64,000 bases of DNA from Dipteris shenzhenensis. Its lineage: Eukaryota; Polypodiophyta; Polypodiopsida; Gleicheniales. Below the pieces are notes generated by a model that was not told where the DNA came from, searched no databases, and worked only from the letters and a program-made list of their open reading frames with translations. The position numbers and the translations under genes were made by a program. Location: assembly GCA_047967505.1 (NCBI GenBank), contig CM106538.1; one strand, 5' to 3'. Below are positions 1 to 11,340 of this stretch, piece by piece (the stretch's first letter is position 1; each line of letters begins with the position of its first letter).

Positions 1-3000
1 TGAATAGATAGAGTAAAAAAAAAGAGAGAGAAGATATGACAATCACACAAAAAGGCGATAACAAAACAAGTTTTCCAGTGATACTATGGAGCAAGATTAT
101 AAAGACTAAAAATAGCTCAATGTTGATTTTTAGGTGTGAGAATAGCTACTCCTTTGTATCCATCCATGATACAATAAAGGGTTCTCTCTAAGCCGCCGCT
201 CACAAATATGTCCTTATATGGATAACATAAATAAACACGTCTTATTCTCAATTTTCTACTTTGAGCAAGCAGATAAAGCCTTCCAGTCCAAAATTCTCAA
301 CAACTTACAAGTCCCAAGAGCCAGAATACTATTAGCCTAGTCCAAGGCGTAACTAGCTATGCCTTTGTGTGTGTTCTGCAAGCTTGTGATGCAACACTCT
401 CTAATGGAGATGAACTAATCTTTTGCAAACCCCTTTCCTAGGATGTCACCACACAAGACTTGTTGTATCTAGCTAATAGACCATGTACCACAGGTTGGAT
501 ACCACATGGCTTCTACTGAGTGAATAATTCAACTTCAAAATAGTGCACTACATAGTACCACATGCCACGGTTGATGATAGGAGAAGAGCCAGTGGGATTA
601 TAAGATTGCTTGCCAAATGTTGCATTGTTCCAAAGTCTATAGCAATTTGATATACAAAATAAAGGATAGGATGCAACATGGATGCATGGGATTCAACTAT
701 CAAAAACCTAGACAGACAAATCATACAACATTAAAATAAATTCTTGCAACAAATGTCAGAACTATTTGCTAGTATAGCATTAGAATTGTGGCAACATGAA
801 ATCGAGAGTCAAATGACCCCATCACTCCAAACAAAATTGTAGCAAGTACAGAAAGATATTCTAGGGCTCAAAGCAAGCATGATAGAGTAAAAACAACAAA
901 CCCTTATGCACGATGTTCCAGAAGAAAGCATAAAAAATCCAATGAGTGACCCCTACAATAGAATCAACTGCAACTCTTAGATGCATTGAAGAGAAAAGAA
1001 AAGGTAGAAGTTTCATTCTACCAATTGCAACTCTCATACAATAATCATTAAAAAGAACTAATGCCATTCCACGAAATATTGTTTAAGAGAGAATAGATGC
1101 AAACTAAGAAAAGAACCATAGAGTTGCAGAAAATCCTCAAAGACTGTAGAGACCAAGAGTAAGAACTAGAGCAAGAATGTAAAGCATCAAATGAATAGAA
1201 TGCCAACAAGGAAATGTATACTCAAGCCTAGTAGATGATCAATTGCTCGCGCACACCAAAATAGCTCAACAATTCAAAAGTCTAAACTTACTTACACGTC
1301 CACATACAATAAGTACATGGAGAAAGGTTATGGACATCCCCATGGCCACCCTTGCCTCATCTCCCTCTGCAAGAATTGATTGAACACTAGCTTTCGTGTA
1401 CATATCAATTATTCAACACTTAATAACACTAATATTTGTGGTTGAGGTGTCTTTGGCGTCTCAGCTATCAAGCCTGTGTCGATTGTTGCCTTGTAGTGCT
1501 TAAGCTCCATAGAATTTTTCTACACTATCCAAAAAGCTGTGTCAACGATCTCCTCAAATGGATAAACACATGGCCATTCAATTTATACGACGTGTTAAAA
1601 GAGGTGACTTGTAGACTGAGCATCTATTTTGTCATTTGGATTGAGCCTGAGTTGGGGTAGATGATGCTGATTAATTGCTGGGGAGACTTCCACAATATGA
1701 CAATATTCTTGAGGGTTGGAGCAAGGTTGTCACCCATTTGTGAGGCATGTTGTCCTAATTCTCATATAATGTACCTTGGATTGTACATTCCATCTTTGAG
1801 TATCTATGAATTTTTGGCCAATTGGGACGTGCTGCCCATGTTAACTTGGGTATTGTTGCATTCCACCTGTGTCGACACAGTACTACATCAAATTTGGGAT
1901 GAGTTCTAAAGCAAGCCGATGCTATGAGGTACTCTATAATGTATTCATTTTTTGTCTCCTCCATTTGGGTTGTGTCTTCAATTTGTTCCTAATAGCTTCA
2001 ATGATTTGTTCTTGGCAAATGTTCACAGGAATGTGATGTCCCATGCACCTCTCAACTTCATGTCTAGGTATTTCATGCAAAAGTCTCTGATGGGATTACT
2101 AGGCAATGGTATTCTTTCTGTTTGTTTTGCTTCACTACCCGAGTCCCTTGTGGGTGGGGGTGTTCAATTTGGGTCATTTGAATCTTGAATTCATCTGAAA
2201 ATGAATCATTGTCTGCTCCAACTATTAGTAATTCGATGGATGTTTGAAGTAGGTGTGGCCTTAATCAAGAGAATGAAGTCATAGGGGATAGCTAAGGACT
2301 GGAATCGAGTATGGAATCAAAGAAGATGAGAAGCTGCATGATTGGGGTAGGTGAAGGAAGAGATGGGCAAATGGCTTGAGCTTTTTGATAGTCCTGTAAG
2401 GTAAGATTATCAAGAGGTGGAAAAAAGGTGAGTATTATTGGCTGATATGCTTTGGAATTTTGGATTAGTTGCAAGTGATGCGAGGCATGAGCAATTCGCT
2501 TGGACTTTAGGGAAGGCAAGAAGTACAATGTCCGATTCGAGAAGGGATGCGAGGAGATCAGTGAAGAGATTAGCAACATCGGGGAGGTTGGATTAGAGAT
2601 ACACCATGCATTCTTCAGATAAGTTTTTTGCTTGCTTGATGGCATCATAAGTTTGAAGACCTGGATGCATCTTGGAATTAAATCCTATGGATCATGATGA
2701 TAATGGCCTTTGCAATACCAAAAGTCCAGTTACTAAGCAGAGAGGACATCCCATCCAACATCACACCGTCTTGTTTCATGCGCATGTAGCATGCATGTAT
2801 TGAGTAACAAATTCTTCTTATCCTCATCCATATGTTGCCATAATGTATGAAAGTCTCTTCGCCCATTGATATGTCCTTTTGGTAGACAATGAACTTAACA
2901 TTTTAATTTGCAATTGCTCTTCAAAAATCATCTTGTTTAAGGTGTTCAACAAGATCTTGGTACTTTTAAGAATTGGAATTTCAGATTTGAGTTGATCTTC

Positions 3001-3600
3001 TCATCACAAAATCTCATGAATAGTTACAAATGTTAAAGCCAAATTTACATCCAATTTTTTTGAGGACATGGAAGAGGCAGAATAGAACAAACATACCTTG
3101 TGAAACAATATGCAAGCCTTTATATGGTTGTCAAAAGCCAATGGCAAATCCTAGAGAGGAAATTGCACAAATTCTAATGAAGATGAGAAGGGAATAATCC
3201 ATATTCCCTGAAGGAAGTCAAATCCCTTAAATCCTAAGGGGATCTAGGAGTGTGGTGAGCTAATAGTCATTCATGAATCTTAGAGCAGCTGGAAAAATCA
3301 TGGTAGCCACAATATACCGAATAATAATACAAGGCAAATCAGCAATGCTAGAATCAATGGGAGCAATTTCTCAGATGCTAGATCTAGAAATTTTGCAGTT
3401 GAGGTAATGCGTAAGTGGCTTCCCTTGAGGGACAAGCTAGCAAAATGGCAAGACATTGAGGCAAAAGCCCACTTTGTAAAAGGCGAATGACGATTCCCTG
3501 CACCCTTTTTGGGGTTGGGAAATTGCTCTACAATTTTGGAAGATAGTAGTGAGTGCAATAAAAAAAGCAGGCATAACGCCCAACTGCTCTGTTGTATGCA
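1..3600. other. AT-rich intergenic stretch, no recognisable gene
   Basis: Both strands hold only short open frames (at most about 134 residues), none with a motif I recognise. Around 1080-1200 on the plus strand a broken frame is rich in E, Q, K and L and reads like a decayed coiled coil, which would suit a transposon gag or structural protein, but this is a guess. No splice-consistent coding chain could be built. It is probably degenerate repeat DNA. Confidence 0.5.
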
Positions 3601-3691
3601 GATGCAAATTGTGTATCCTAAGTAAGGATATGGATAACACCTAATAAGCCGATCTCTCCCAAAAACCAATACTTGAGAGAATTCTTGCTGG

Positions 3692-3980
3692 TGTCCCCAC
3701 AAGGGAGTTGTCCGTCGAAAAGAAAGTTGCCATGTCCTTGCACCGTCTTTGGGCTAGGGGGGCCTCTACATCACGTAGCTGCCTTGTACGGAGTAGTCAA
3801 ATCCACTTTAGGCAGAGTGTTTCGACAGTTCATTCATGCAATTTTGAAGCACCAGGCTAGGTTCATAGTTTGGCCAAAAGTCGTCCTCGGCTTCAGCAAA
3901 TAAAAGCCGAATTTGAGGAGAAGCAAGGGTTTCCTAATTGTTGTGGAGCAATTGATGCGTCATACAGCACGTAGAAAGTG
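3692..3980 (+). pseudogene. PIF/Harbinger (HARBI1/ALP1-like) transposase fragment
   Basis: Three frame-shifted plus-strand segments read in order as part of a Harbinger DDE nuclease. The first (about 3692-3755) gives ELSVEKKVAMSLHRL, the family's helical region before the catalytic core. The second (about 3757-3882) gives HVAALYGVVKSTLGRVFRQF, the helix-turn-helix-like 'FGVxxSTV' segment, and ends in IVWPK. The third (about 3890-3975) gives EFEEKQGFPNCCGAIDASY, the block holding the first catalytic Asp (GxIDxTH in active copies; here Ser-Tyr replaces Thr-His). Two frameshifts separate the pieces and the frame ends just after the first Asp, so the other catalytic residues are missing. In active elements this protein cuts DNA together with a Myb-like partner; none was seen here. 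It is a dead fragment, transposon-derived or from a domesticated relative. Confidence 0.72.
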
Positions 3981-4019
3981 AGTACTTCGGCAATTTTGCT
4001 ATGAAAGCTTACTGTGAGA

Positions 4020-4951
4020 TGGGAAAGGTTCCCTTGTTGAAAGTTGCAGAAAATGTTTGTGTGATCAGATTTTTAATCTGCCTTTTGGCAAAGGATGCCT
4101 GCAAGCTGATAACTCGTTTGTGCTGTAAACAGGGTTTCGCTGTATTCTTTATATGAAAGAAAGCTCATGGGAGTAAATTCTCCCTTTCTCCTCCCCTCCT
4201 CCCCCACCCCCGTTCTCCCCTTCCCATGGGAGTACCATCTTCCTTTCCTAAAGTTGGTTAAGAAGCTTGCACTTCTAACTCCTTTGTGAGGAACCTCTTG
4301 TACAGATCTTCCACTATGTCCCACACTTCCATCCTGAGCATTCTTAAAGGAGAGAATTGAGTACAACAAGGTCTGACGATCACGCCTGAATTTCTTTAAT
4401 CTTGTCTGATGGCTCTTCAGGATCTCAAGAGTTTCCAGAGGACGTACAAAGGTCACAAGATGCCCTTGGTCCCTATGGGCATCCCATCAGAGGTATTGAA
4501 AGATACTAAGCTGTAAGACGTGGTCTGTCATCCCAACAACTCAGAATGCATGTGGGCTTTGAGAGTCTCTTAGGAAGCTCAGACAAAACAAAGGTAGAGC
4601 CCTGTCTAAGAAAGCACCTGGAGGCAAGTACAGAGTATGGATTTCCCTCTTCAGGTCACCAAAAATGCACACCCCTTCAGTCCTGCTTCTCATGCAATGC
4701 CTGTTCAGTGAGGCTTCTGGTCAAGTAGCTTGACATTGGTGAGCTAAGACAGAATGCATGGTACATCTGAGGCAGATGATCAGAGAACACGGACTATACA
4801 GTCCTTGAATTTATAAAGACCAGCATAGTTGTCAGCTTCTCTGCCATTACAGGAGAAAAGCTCATGTCAGAGGCATCCCCTGTGCTTGCTGTCAGCTTTG
4901 CTAATCAGATGATTCGCATTTATGAAACAAATGAGAAACCTTCCCTTCGGC
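4020..4951. other. 3' flank of PPR gene 1
   Basis: There is no convincing gene. The stretch lies just beyond the stop codon of the minus-strand PPR gene and probably holds its 3' untranslated region. Translating downstream of that stop on the minus strand does not give a DYW domain in any frame, so the gene has not simply lost a DYW tail through a recent stop codon. Confidence 0.5.
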
Positions 4952-7582
4952 TCAATTGACCTGCAGAAGCTGCTCCTTATGACATATTTCCCTCATCCAA
5001 CACATCACCTTTTCCGCATCCAATCCCCTGCCAACTGAGGCATATATGTTCGAGAGCATTACATATGGACCAGTGATCTGTGAATCAAGTTCAAATGCAT
5101 GCTTTGCAGCTCGTTCTCCACGTTCTACATCAACACAGTACCGGCAAACTCCAAGTAAGGTTATCCATGACACCACAGTAGGATGGAATGGCATGCTATT
5201 AATCAGGTTTTCCGCCTCATCCAACCTCCCTGCCCTCCCCAGCAAGTCAAGAATGCAATTATAATGGTCCACAGCAGGTGTGAACCCATAATCTTGATTT
5301 ATTGCAGCAAAAGAACGCCAACCCTCATCCACCAAACCCGTGTGGCTACATGCAGAAAGGATACTTATAAACGTAGCCTTATTTGCCATCAGCCCTTCCC
5401 ACTCCATGAGTTCAAAGAGTTCAAGTATGTCCTTGCCTTGCCCATGCTGAGCATAAGCAGAGATCATCCCAGTCCAAGAGATTACATCTCGCTCAGGCAT
5501 CATATCAAATACTCTCCGTGCATCTTCGAGACTGCCACACTTGCTATACATGCTGATAAGGGCATTTCCAATATTTATGTCTAGCGTGACTCCACTGCTC
5601 ACAATGCAAGAGTGCATACTTTTGGCTTCAGCTAGTTCTGCATGATTGGCACACGTAGAGAGAATGCTGATGTAGGTGACCTGGTCTCTCTCAGGCACAT
5701 CACCAAAGGCTCTCCATGATTCCTCAAGCCTTCCACAATTACCATACATGTTTATGAGGGCATTCCTGATTTCAACATCTGCCCCAAAGCTGGTATGTAT
5801 AATACAGCTGTGAACATTCTTGCCTTGATTTAAGACAGCCCTGTTGGAACATGCATTAAAAAAACTCACAAATGAGACCTTGTCTGGAATGACCACTTCT
5901 TGCTGCATTTGTACAAAAAGCTGAAGGGCAATTCCGTGCTGTCCATTCAGAGCATAAGCAGCAATCACAGCATTCCATGAGACTATATTTCGCTCTGGCA
6001 TCCTATGGAACATTTTGAGTCCATCCTCCATGTTGCCACACTTGCCATACAGACTCACAAGCGCATTTCCCAAGGTAATGTCTGCTTCAAATCCACTGCC
6101 AGATATACGCCCATGGATCTGTTTTGTTTCCAACAGAGCTGCTGGGTTTGCACAAGCAGAAAGGAGATTGATAAATGTCACTTTGTTTGGCAGAACTCCG
6201 TTTTGTTGCATTTGTTCAAAGAATCTAATAGCGCTCTTACCCTCTCCTTCTTGGGCATATGCCGCCAGCATGACATTCCATGAGGCGATGTCCTTCTCAA
6301 GCATTTTGTCAAACATTTTTGATGCAGCATCCAGGCTGCCACTCTTACCATACAGGTTGACAAGGGCTGTCCCAATAACAGTGTCTGACTCTAACCCAGT
6401 GCCTCCTATGTAAGCATGCATGCGCTTTCCTTCAACAAGGGCTGCCTGGTTGGCACATGCAGAGAGAATACTTACAACAGTAACCTTGTTCCACTCAGGC
6501 ATTTCATGAAACGTTAGAATTGCTTCTTCCAGACAACCACACTTCCCATACAAATTGACGACGGCGGTCCCCAAAATAACGTCTAATTTGAAGCCACTGC
6601 CCAAAAGGCGAGCATGTATTCTTTTGCCTTCAGCTAAAGCCTCCTTGCTAGCACAAGCATCAAGAATGGTGGTAAAAGTTACCTCATTTGGGATCACTCC
6701 TTCCTGTTGCATGAGTCCAAAGAGCTGAAGGGCTTGCTCCTGTTGTTGGTTCCAGGTATGAGCTGCAACCATGGCATTCCAAGAAACTTCATTTCGGTGA
6801 CTCATTGCATCAAACGCCTTCTGGGCATCTATCAGGGTGCGACACTTCCCGTAGAAGTTAACGAGAGCAGTTCCGAGAACCACATCTGAGTCGGATCCAC
6901 TGCTTACTATGCAACAATGCAACCTCTTTCCTTCGGCCAGGGCACCTTGGTTAGCACATGCAGAAATCATGCTCACAGAAACGAACTTGTCCGGCAGAAC
7001 CCCTTCATACTGCATTTGTTCATGAAGTTGGAGGGCCTCCTTCACATGTCCCTGGTGAGCTCTGATCATGAAATTCCATGAAAAATGATCCCGTCGACGC
7101 AATGTGGCAAACACCGCACGTGAACTCTCGAGGTCCCCACAAGAGCCGTACATTTGTATGAGGAGGTTAGCCATAAATGTACTGCTCTCAAGTCCATCTT
7201 TTATTACATGATCATGGGCACGCCTGCCATCAGACAGAGACCGTGTGTCCTTGCACGAGCGCAATAGAGAAGCATGTGCAGTGTCATTTATTGGAATGCA
7301 AGAGGAAGCTAATTGATCCGAGGATCCCAGCTTCCATGGCTTTTCAAGATTCGGCACATGGGCGTTTTGCTTTACTAGTGTAGTTGATGAATACGGAAAA
7401 GATTGCTCTACCCTCGAGAAATAGCGGTAAGGAGTTCGATCTAAAAAGGTCCAAGCCTTTCTATCATAGTCAATATGAGAAATTGAAATCCATGTTTGAG
7501 AATGACAATGCACGAACCTGGAGAGCTTGCCTGAGAGCCCAAGAAACCCAATTGTGCTCCAACACCTCGCTAGTTGGAGCAT
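4952..7582 (-). CDS. PLS-class pentatricopeptide repeat protein, E-type, 876 aa (PPR gene 1)
   Basis: Intronless frame from an ATG at 7582 to a TGA at 4952. The first 90 or so residues are basic and Ser/Arg-rich with no acidic cluster at the very start, as in a mitochondrial or plastid presequence. From about residue 103 there are 21 PPR motifs: 5 P (xxSWN type), 8 L and 8 S, including the closing L2 and S2 (VDHYNCILDLLGRAGRLDEA). They are followed by E1 (VVSWITLLGVCR) and a short E2 that stops about ten residues after PYVMLSNIYA. There is no DYW deaminase domain. Such proteins bind single-stranded organellar RNA, one base per P or S motif, and often direct C-to-U (in ferns also U-to-C) editing with a DYW partner in trans. 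Two P motifs are missing from the regular P-L-S order (see findings). It is a paralogue of the gene at 24.8-27.9 kb. The family is certain; the RNA target is unknown. Confidence 0.95.
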   Translation of the reverse strand: MLQLARCWSTIGFLGLSGKLSRFVHCHSQTWISISHIDYDRKAWTFLDRTPYRYFSRVEQSFPYSSTTLVKQNAHVPNLEKPWKLGSSDQLASSCIPINDTAHASLLRSCKDTRSLSDGRRAHDHVIKDGLESSTFMANLLIQMYGSCGDLESSRAVFATLRRRDHFSWNFMIRAHQGHVKEALQLHEQMQYEGVLPDKFVSVSMISACANQGALAEGKRLHCCIVSSGSDSDVVLGTALVNFYGKCRTLIDAQKAFDAMSHRNEVSWNAMVAAHTWNQQQEQALQLFGLMQQEGVIPNEVTFTTILDACASKEALAEGKRIHARLLGSGFKLDVILGTAVVNLYGKCGCLEEAILTFHEMPEWNKVTVVSILSACANQAALVEGKRMHAYIGGTGLESDTVIGTALVNLYGKSGSLDAASKMFDKMLEKDIASWNVMLAAYAQEGEGKSAIRFFEQMQQNGVLPNKVTFINLLSACANPAALLETKQIHGRISGSGFEADITLGNALVSLYGKCGNMEDGLKMFHRMPERNIVSWNAVIAAYALNGQHGIALQLFVQMQQEVVIPDKVSFVSFFNACSNRAVLNQGKNVHSCIIHTSFGADVEIRNALINMYGNCGRLEESWRAFGDVPERDQVTYISILSTCANHAELAEAKSMHSCIVSSGVTLDINIGNALISMYSKCGSLEDARRVFDMMPERDVISWTGMISAYAQHGQGKDILELFELMEWEGLMANKATFISILSACSHTGLVDEGWRSFAAINQDYGFTPAVDHYNCILDLLGRAGRLDEAENLINSMPFHPTVVSWITLLGVCRYCVDVERGERAAKHAFELDSQITGPYVMLSNIYASVGRGLDAEKVMCWMREICHKEQLLQVN

Positions 7583-8280
7583 TCCAGCAGAGACCTCAGT
7601 ATCTCCATGTTGTTCTTGGGTCCTTCAAGTTTTGTCCAATGCAGGCCATTTCGCAGGTGAAAAGACTCCAGATTGCAACTCCAAAATGCCCAACCACAAA
7701 TTCCTTTTGAAAAACAACATGCCTTTTGCTTTTGTTTTTCGTCAAGGGACGGAAGAGCATTTGAGCCGTCCAACCGCTGGCTCTTCTACCAAGGAAGATC
7801 AATCGTAGAAAACGGACGGAATGCACGAATGGCAGACATGGCAAGGAGAAAATCCGTCTCCCATCGCATTCAACTTCCTCCCACAGGGCCCTCGGCGTAC
7901 GGGAAAAGCTTGAGGGAAGCTTTTCCCTTATGCTTCTTCAATAGGCCGGCCTTATTTAAACCCTGTGGTAGTTTTGTGGGAAATTGGAGAATTGATGCAC
8001 AGGTGGCATGTGCCCACGTTTTGGTCACTGGTTTTGTGGGGAAAAGACTTTGTGAACATTTTGGCTTGCCCTTGGGGTAGACGTTTTTTGCAGAGCAGAA
8101 ATTGCTCAACTTTTGGTAATTTAAAATAGGGTTTTTGTGATTGGATGCTGGCGTGCAATGCGCCAGTTGCATGTCAGTGTGAGCCTCACGCTTCGTAACA
8201 CGTGGCTTGTTATGGTAATCTACCTCAAGCCTCCAATTTCATTTGTTGTTTCGTTCCTGTTCGATGACTCGCTTCTTCTT
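7583..8280. promoter_or_regulatory. 5' flank of PPR gene 1, with an 11-bp palindrome
   Basis: This is the upstream side of the minus-strand PPR gene and should contain its 5' untranslated region and promoter. A perfect inverted repeat (arms gggaaaagctt and aagcttttccc at 7901-7911 and 7917-7927, 5-base loop) lies about 320 bases upstream of the ATG. Short open frames on both strands here have no recognisable domains. No TATA box could be assigned with confidence. Confidence 0.35.
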
Positions 8281-8570
8281 TCAGGTGGTTGAGGCGCTAG
8301 CTTTATGATGATTACCATTACTTATCGCTTCTTCTTGGGTGGTTGAGGCGATGGCTGGATTGATGATTACCATTACTCTGAGGTCTGACAACATCTTCTT
8401 TCTTGAGTGGTGGTGCTTCCAAGTTGACAGATGCAATTTGTTGGCTAAGGCACTGAGAGCGATGCAATTTGCATCCAACTAATCATGGTTGAGGCACAAA
8501 TTGAGGCGCAAATTAATAGTGATGGTGCTTCCAAGTTGACAGATGCAATTTGCAATACAGACTTTGATAT
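8281..8570. repeat. Imperfect direct repeats left of the Helentron
   Basis: Two repeat families are visible. A roughly 55-base unit beginning cgcttcttctt and ending gatgattaccattact occurs at about 8269-8328 and again at about 8328-8378. A second unit, ggtgcttccaagttgacaga continuing into tgcaatttg, occurs at about 8411-8440 and 8523-8552. They sit immediately before the first recognisable Helentron coding sequence. Helentrons commonly carry short tandem repeats close to their 5' end, so this may be the element's subterminal region. That is inference. Confidence 0.5.
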
Positions 8571-8615
8571 AAAGATGTTAAGAATGAAATTATTCCAATA
8601 ATATCTTCAAAGAAC

Positions 8616-8968
8616 ATGCAAATGGCCCATAAAACTAAATTCACAAGTAATCTCAATGATATTGAAGCACGCTTAGTCTCAATTAGAATACTATTTGCTC
8701 AAATTCGAGAGCTAACATACGAAGGGCAATATGTATTACCTAGGATTGTTGTCAATGAATTGGTGATATTGATAGAGCACAACAAGTGTTGCCTAGGTTC
8801 TTAATCGATTGTGACACAATTGTTGTTGCAATCAAGCATAAGCTCTCTTTCAAACATAATTACATGAGTGGTACTGTGCGACCAACTTTTATGATGCTTG
8901 CATTGAAAGAGTTGTTGTCAATTCCCTTGTATCAAGGAAACAACGTTCAAATTAACCATCTTTGGTAA
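8616..8968 (+). pseudogene. Helentron DUF6570 region
   Basis: The first frame (8616-8760) reads NLNDIEARLVSIRILFAQIREL and then continues to VVN. After one frameshift near 8760 the match resumes with DIDRAQQVLPRFL and, in the 8786-8968 frame, KHKLSFKHNYMSGTVRP. This is the pattern of the DUF6570 domain found upstream of the replication domain in Helitron proteins (LNxLExRLVSPRxPFxxIREL, then VNVPxD, VLPR, LxYKxxYxxxxVRP). Its biochemical role is unknown. Confidence 0.75.
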
Positions 8969-9199
8969 CAACATGTAAAAATCGTACAAGGAAAAGACAA
9001 AGAACATCAAAACAATGAACAAGACTTGCAAGAAACAATAGAAGAAGAACTGTTGACTAATACTTTAGTACATGTATGGAGTTTACACAACTCAACAAGT
9101 TGTTGACTTCGAGGGACAAACTATTGCTATTGAACCCTCATAGGGTTTTTCACCATTAAGCATTTTCATTGGAAACCCATGAAAATACAACATTCCTAA

Positions 9200-9901
9200 A
9201 CACATTTCCTACCAAGACATTGCAAGGTGGGAGTTAATAAATGTGGATCACCGCTTTGCACTCTCCATAGAAAACCTCTTCTTCAAAGCAATGAAAACTT
9301 TGGTAAAACAAGTTCTATCATCGTCTTGGGTTAGAATGTGAAAAGCTCAAACAAAAGGAATAGCACTTTAAGATCTTCATCAAAGGATGCCCTCTTAAGC
9401 ACAAATGTTATAAAAATACTTCGTTCAAACATTGGGTATCGAGACTTTTGACATCTTCGAACTTTGCTGACTATAAGTACTATCTCAAGAAAAACCTCTT
9501 CTCGATGTTGTGACAACTGGGTTCCCCAACCTTCTTTGTCATGCTATTAACTACCTGCAGAGAAGTTATAGAAACCATTGCTTGAAGCAATCCAAAAGTT
9601 GAACCCAGATGCCGCATATGACAAACATTTGAATCCACAAGCAAAAACTAGACATCTCTTGCATTCAAATTCGATCACTATAGCCCAATATTACATGCAT
9701 AGATTTCAAGCACTCAAGAATATGCTAAGACAAGATCAAAGTATTCTTGGAAAAGTGAATGATTTCTACTTTGTGACCAAGTTCCAAAATAGCGATAGTC
9801 AACATGATCATGGTCTTCTATATATCGAAAACGCTCTTATTTTTGGAATATCATCAAATAGCGACATCAAACAAAAAAAAACAAGAGGGTTACGACATTG
9901 A
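9200..9901 (+). pseudogene. Helentron Rep (HUH endonuclease) domain
   Basis: The replication-initiator part of the Helentron is visible in pieces. About 9478-9540 reads YLKKNLFSML, a stop, then QLGSPTFFVM, the conserved start of the Helitron-like N domain. The frame 9578-9901 carries HRFQALKNML, then FYFVTKFQNSDSQHDHGLLY. The HDHG at 9803-9814 is the metal-binding HUH-type motif in its Helentron form (HDHGLLW in relatives). This domain nicks and rejoins DNA during rolling-circle transposition. The expected downstream catalytic tyrosines could not be placed in an open frame. Internal stops make it non-functional. Confidence 0.78.
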
Positions 9902-9959
9902 AATTGACATGCCAAACCCTCCAAAACAAAATCAATTCCTCAACAATTCCTTACTGTCA

Positions 9960-11340
9960 TATAAATTTGTGCCTAACAATGACTACTACATTAACTTCAA
10001 AGCTTTGAACAATGAACAATGGCTTATTGTGGAAGACATAATGTTGAAGAAAAGGATCTCTCCAAAAAGAGCATTCCATCTTTCCTTGACAGGCAACGGG
10101 AAAAACATTTACACTTTTGGCAGTCATTCAAACACTTCTATGGAACTACTCACACAAAAGTACTCATGATGTGGACTCCCCAAAAGTTCTCCTCTTGGCT
10201 TACACTAGAAAAGAAGCTTTTAACATTGGTGGTACAACAATCCATTCAGCGCTACATCTACCACTAATGGCATCCCACTACACAAGCCTCTCAAACAAAA
10301 AATTGTAAGTGCTATTACAACTCAACAAAGACCTTCAACTTGTTGTCTTCAATGAAGTATCCTTGATTGGGCATAGCACTTTGGTTGTAGCCAACATGTG
10401 GCTATGTGAAATCAAGCACAACCACCTCCAACCATTTGGAGTTGTTGATGTTCTCTTATGTAGAGACTTATGCCAAGCTATCCCAGCAAAAGATTCATGG
10501 CTCAACCAACACACATGACAATGCAGACATCTTTGTGGTAGGACAATGTCTTGCAATATGAATTCAATAGACCAATGTGCTAAACAAACAACGAATTCTT
10601 AGAGGTACTCAATAGAATACGAATATGTAAACATACATTAGGAGACATATCCTACATTAACAATAAATAGAGGCAACCACTGCAAAAACAAAACATTCCA
10701 CACTTGTTCCACACAAATACCTCTAAAGACATTCACAACAAAGAAGTGTATCACTTACTTGAACATACCCCCCATATTCTCGAAGCAACACACACAAGAC
10801 ACAAAACATGTAGCAAGACCATAACAATCCCTTTGAATCCAAAAAACACAGTAGGATTGCACAAAACACTACTTTTGAAACCAGGAATGATAGTCAAAAT
10901 ATGCTTGAGAAATCTTGACATCTCCGATGGCTTGGTAAACGGAGCAGATGGAATATTCCAACATTCACACATAACAAAGGAACATCGGGTTGTTTGGATC
11001 TTTTTAAAAAATACAACAATAGAAAAACAAGCTCACATCAATAATTCTTCTCTTTACAAGCTTGACATTCCAAAGACATGGACACCGATACATCAAATCA
11101 CAAAAGAATTTCAGATAGGTAAAAACAACTTGAATTCAATCTCTTGCAGGCAATTTCCCATACAACCAGTTGCTGCCGCTAGAATAATCCATCGTTCGCA
11201 AGGAGTAGCCATGGATTACCTTGCATTTGACCCATCTATCATCAAATCACATGGTCTAACATACATAGCATTATCACATATACAAAACCCTGAAAACTTA
11301 TATTTCATCAAGCCATTGGAGCCTAAACACATCAAAGTAG
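9960..11340 (+). pseudogene. Helentron PIF1-like helicase domain
   Basis: About 9990-10090 gives the domain start LNNEQWLIVEDIMLKKRISP followed by FHLSLTGNGK, a damaged Walker A region that has lost its GxGKT spacing. In another frame, 10163-10308 gives KVLLLAYTRKEAFNIGGTTI and then HSALHLPL. The frame 10309-10518 gives LQLVVFNEVSLIGH, the Walker B region with Asn in place of the usual Asp (VIDEVS). It continues with QPFGVVDVLLCRDL, motif III. The long frame 10704-11666 holds the C-terminal part: KPGMIVKICLRNLDISDGLV, PVAAARIIHRSQGVAMDYLA (motif V/VI region) and HGLTYIALSHIQNPENLYFI. The helicase unwinds the transposon strand during transposition. Loss of Walker residues and frame breaks indicate no activity. 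Confidence 0.82.

Noticed and set aside
5183-5584. Plus-strand open frames of 133, 92 and 132 residues opposite PPR gene 1
   Set aside because: They are antisense shadows of the PPR reading frame and have no motif of their own.
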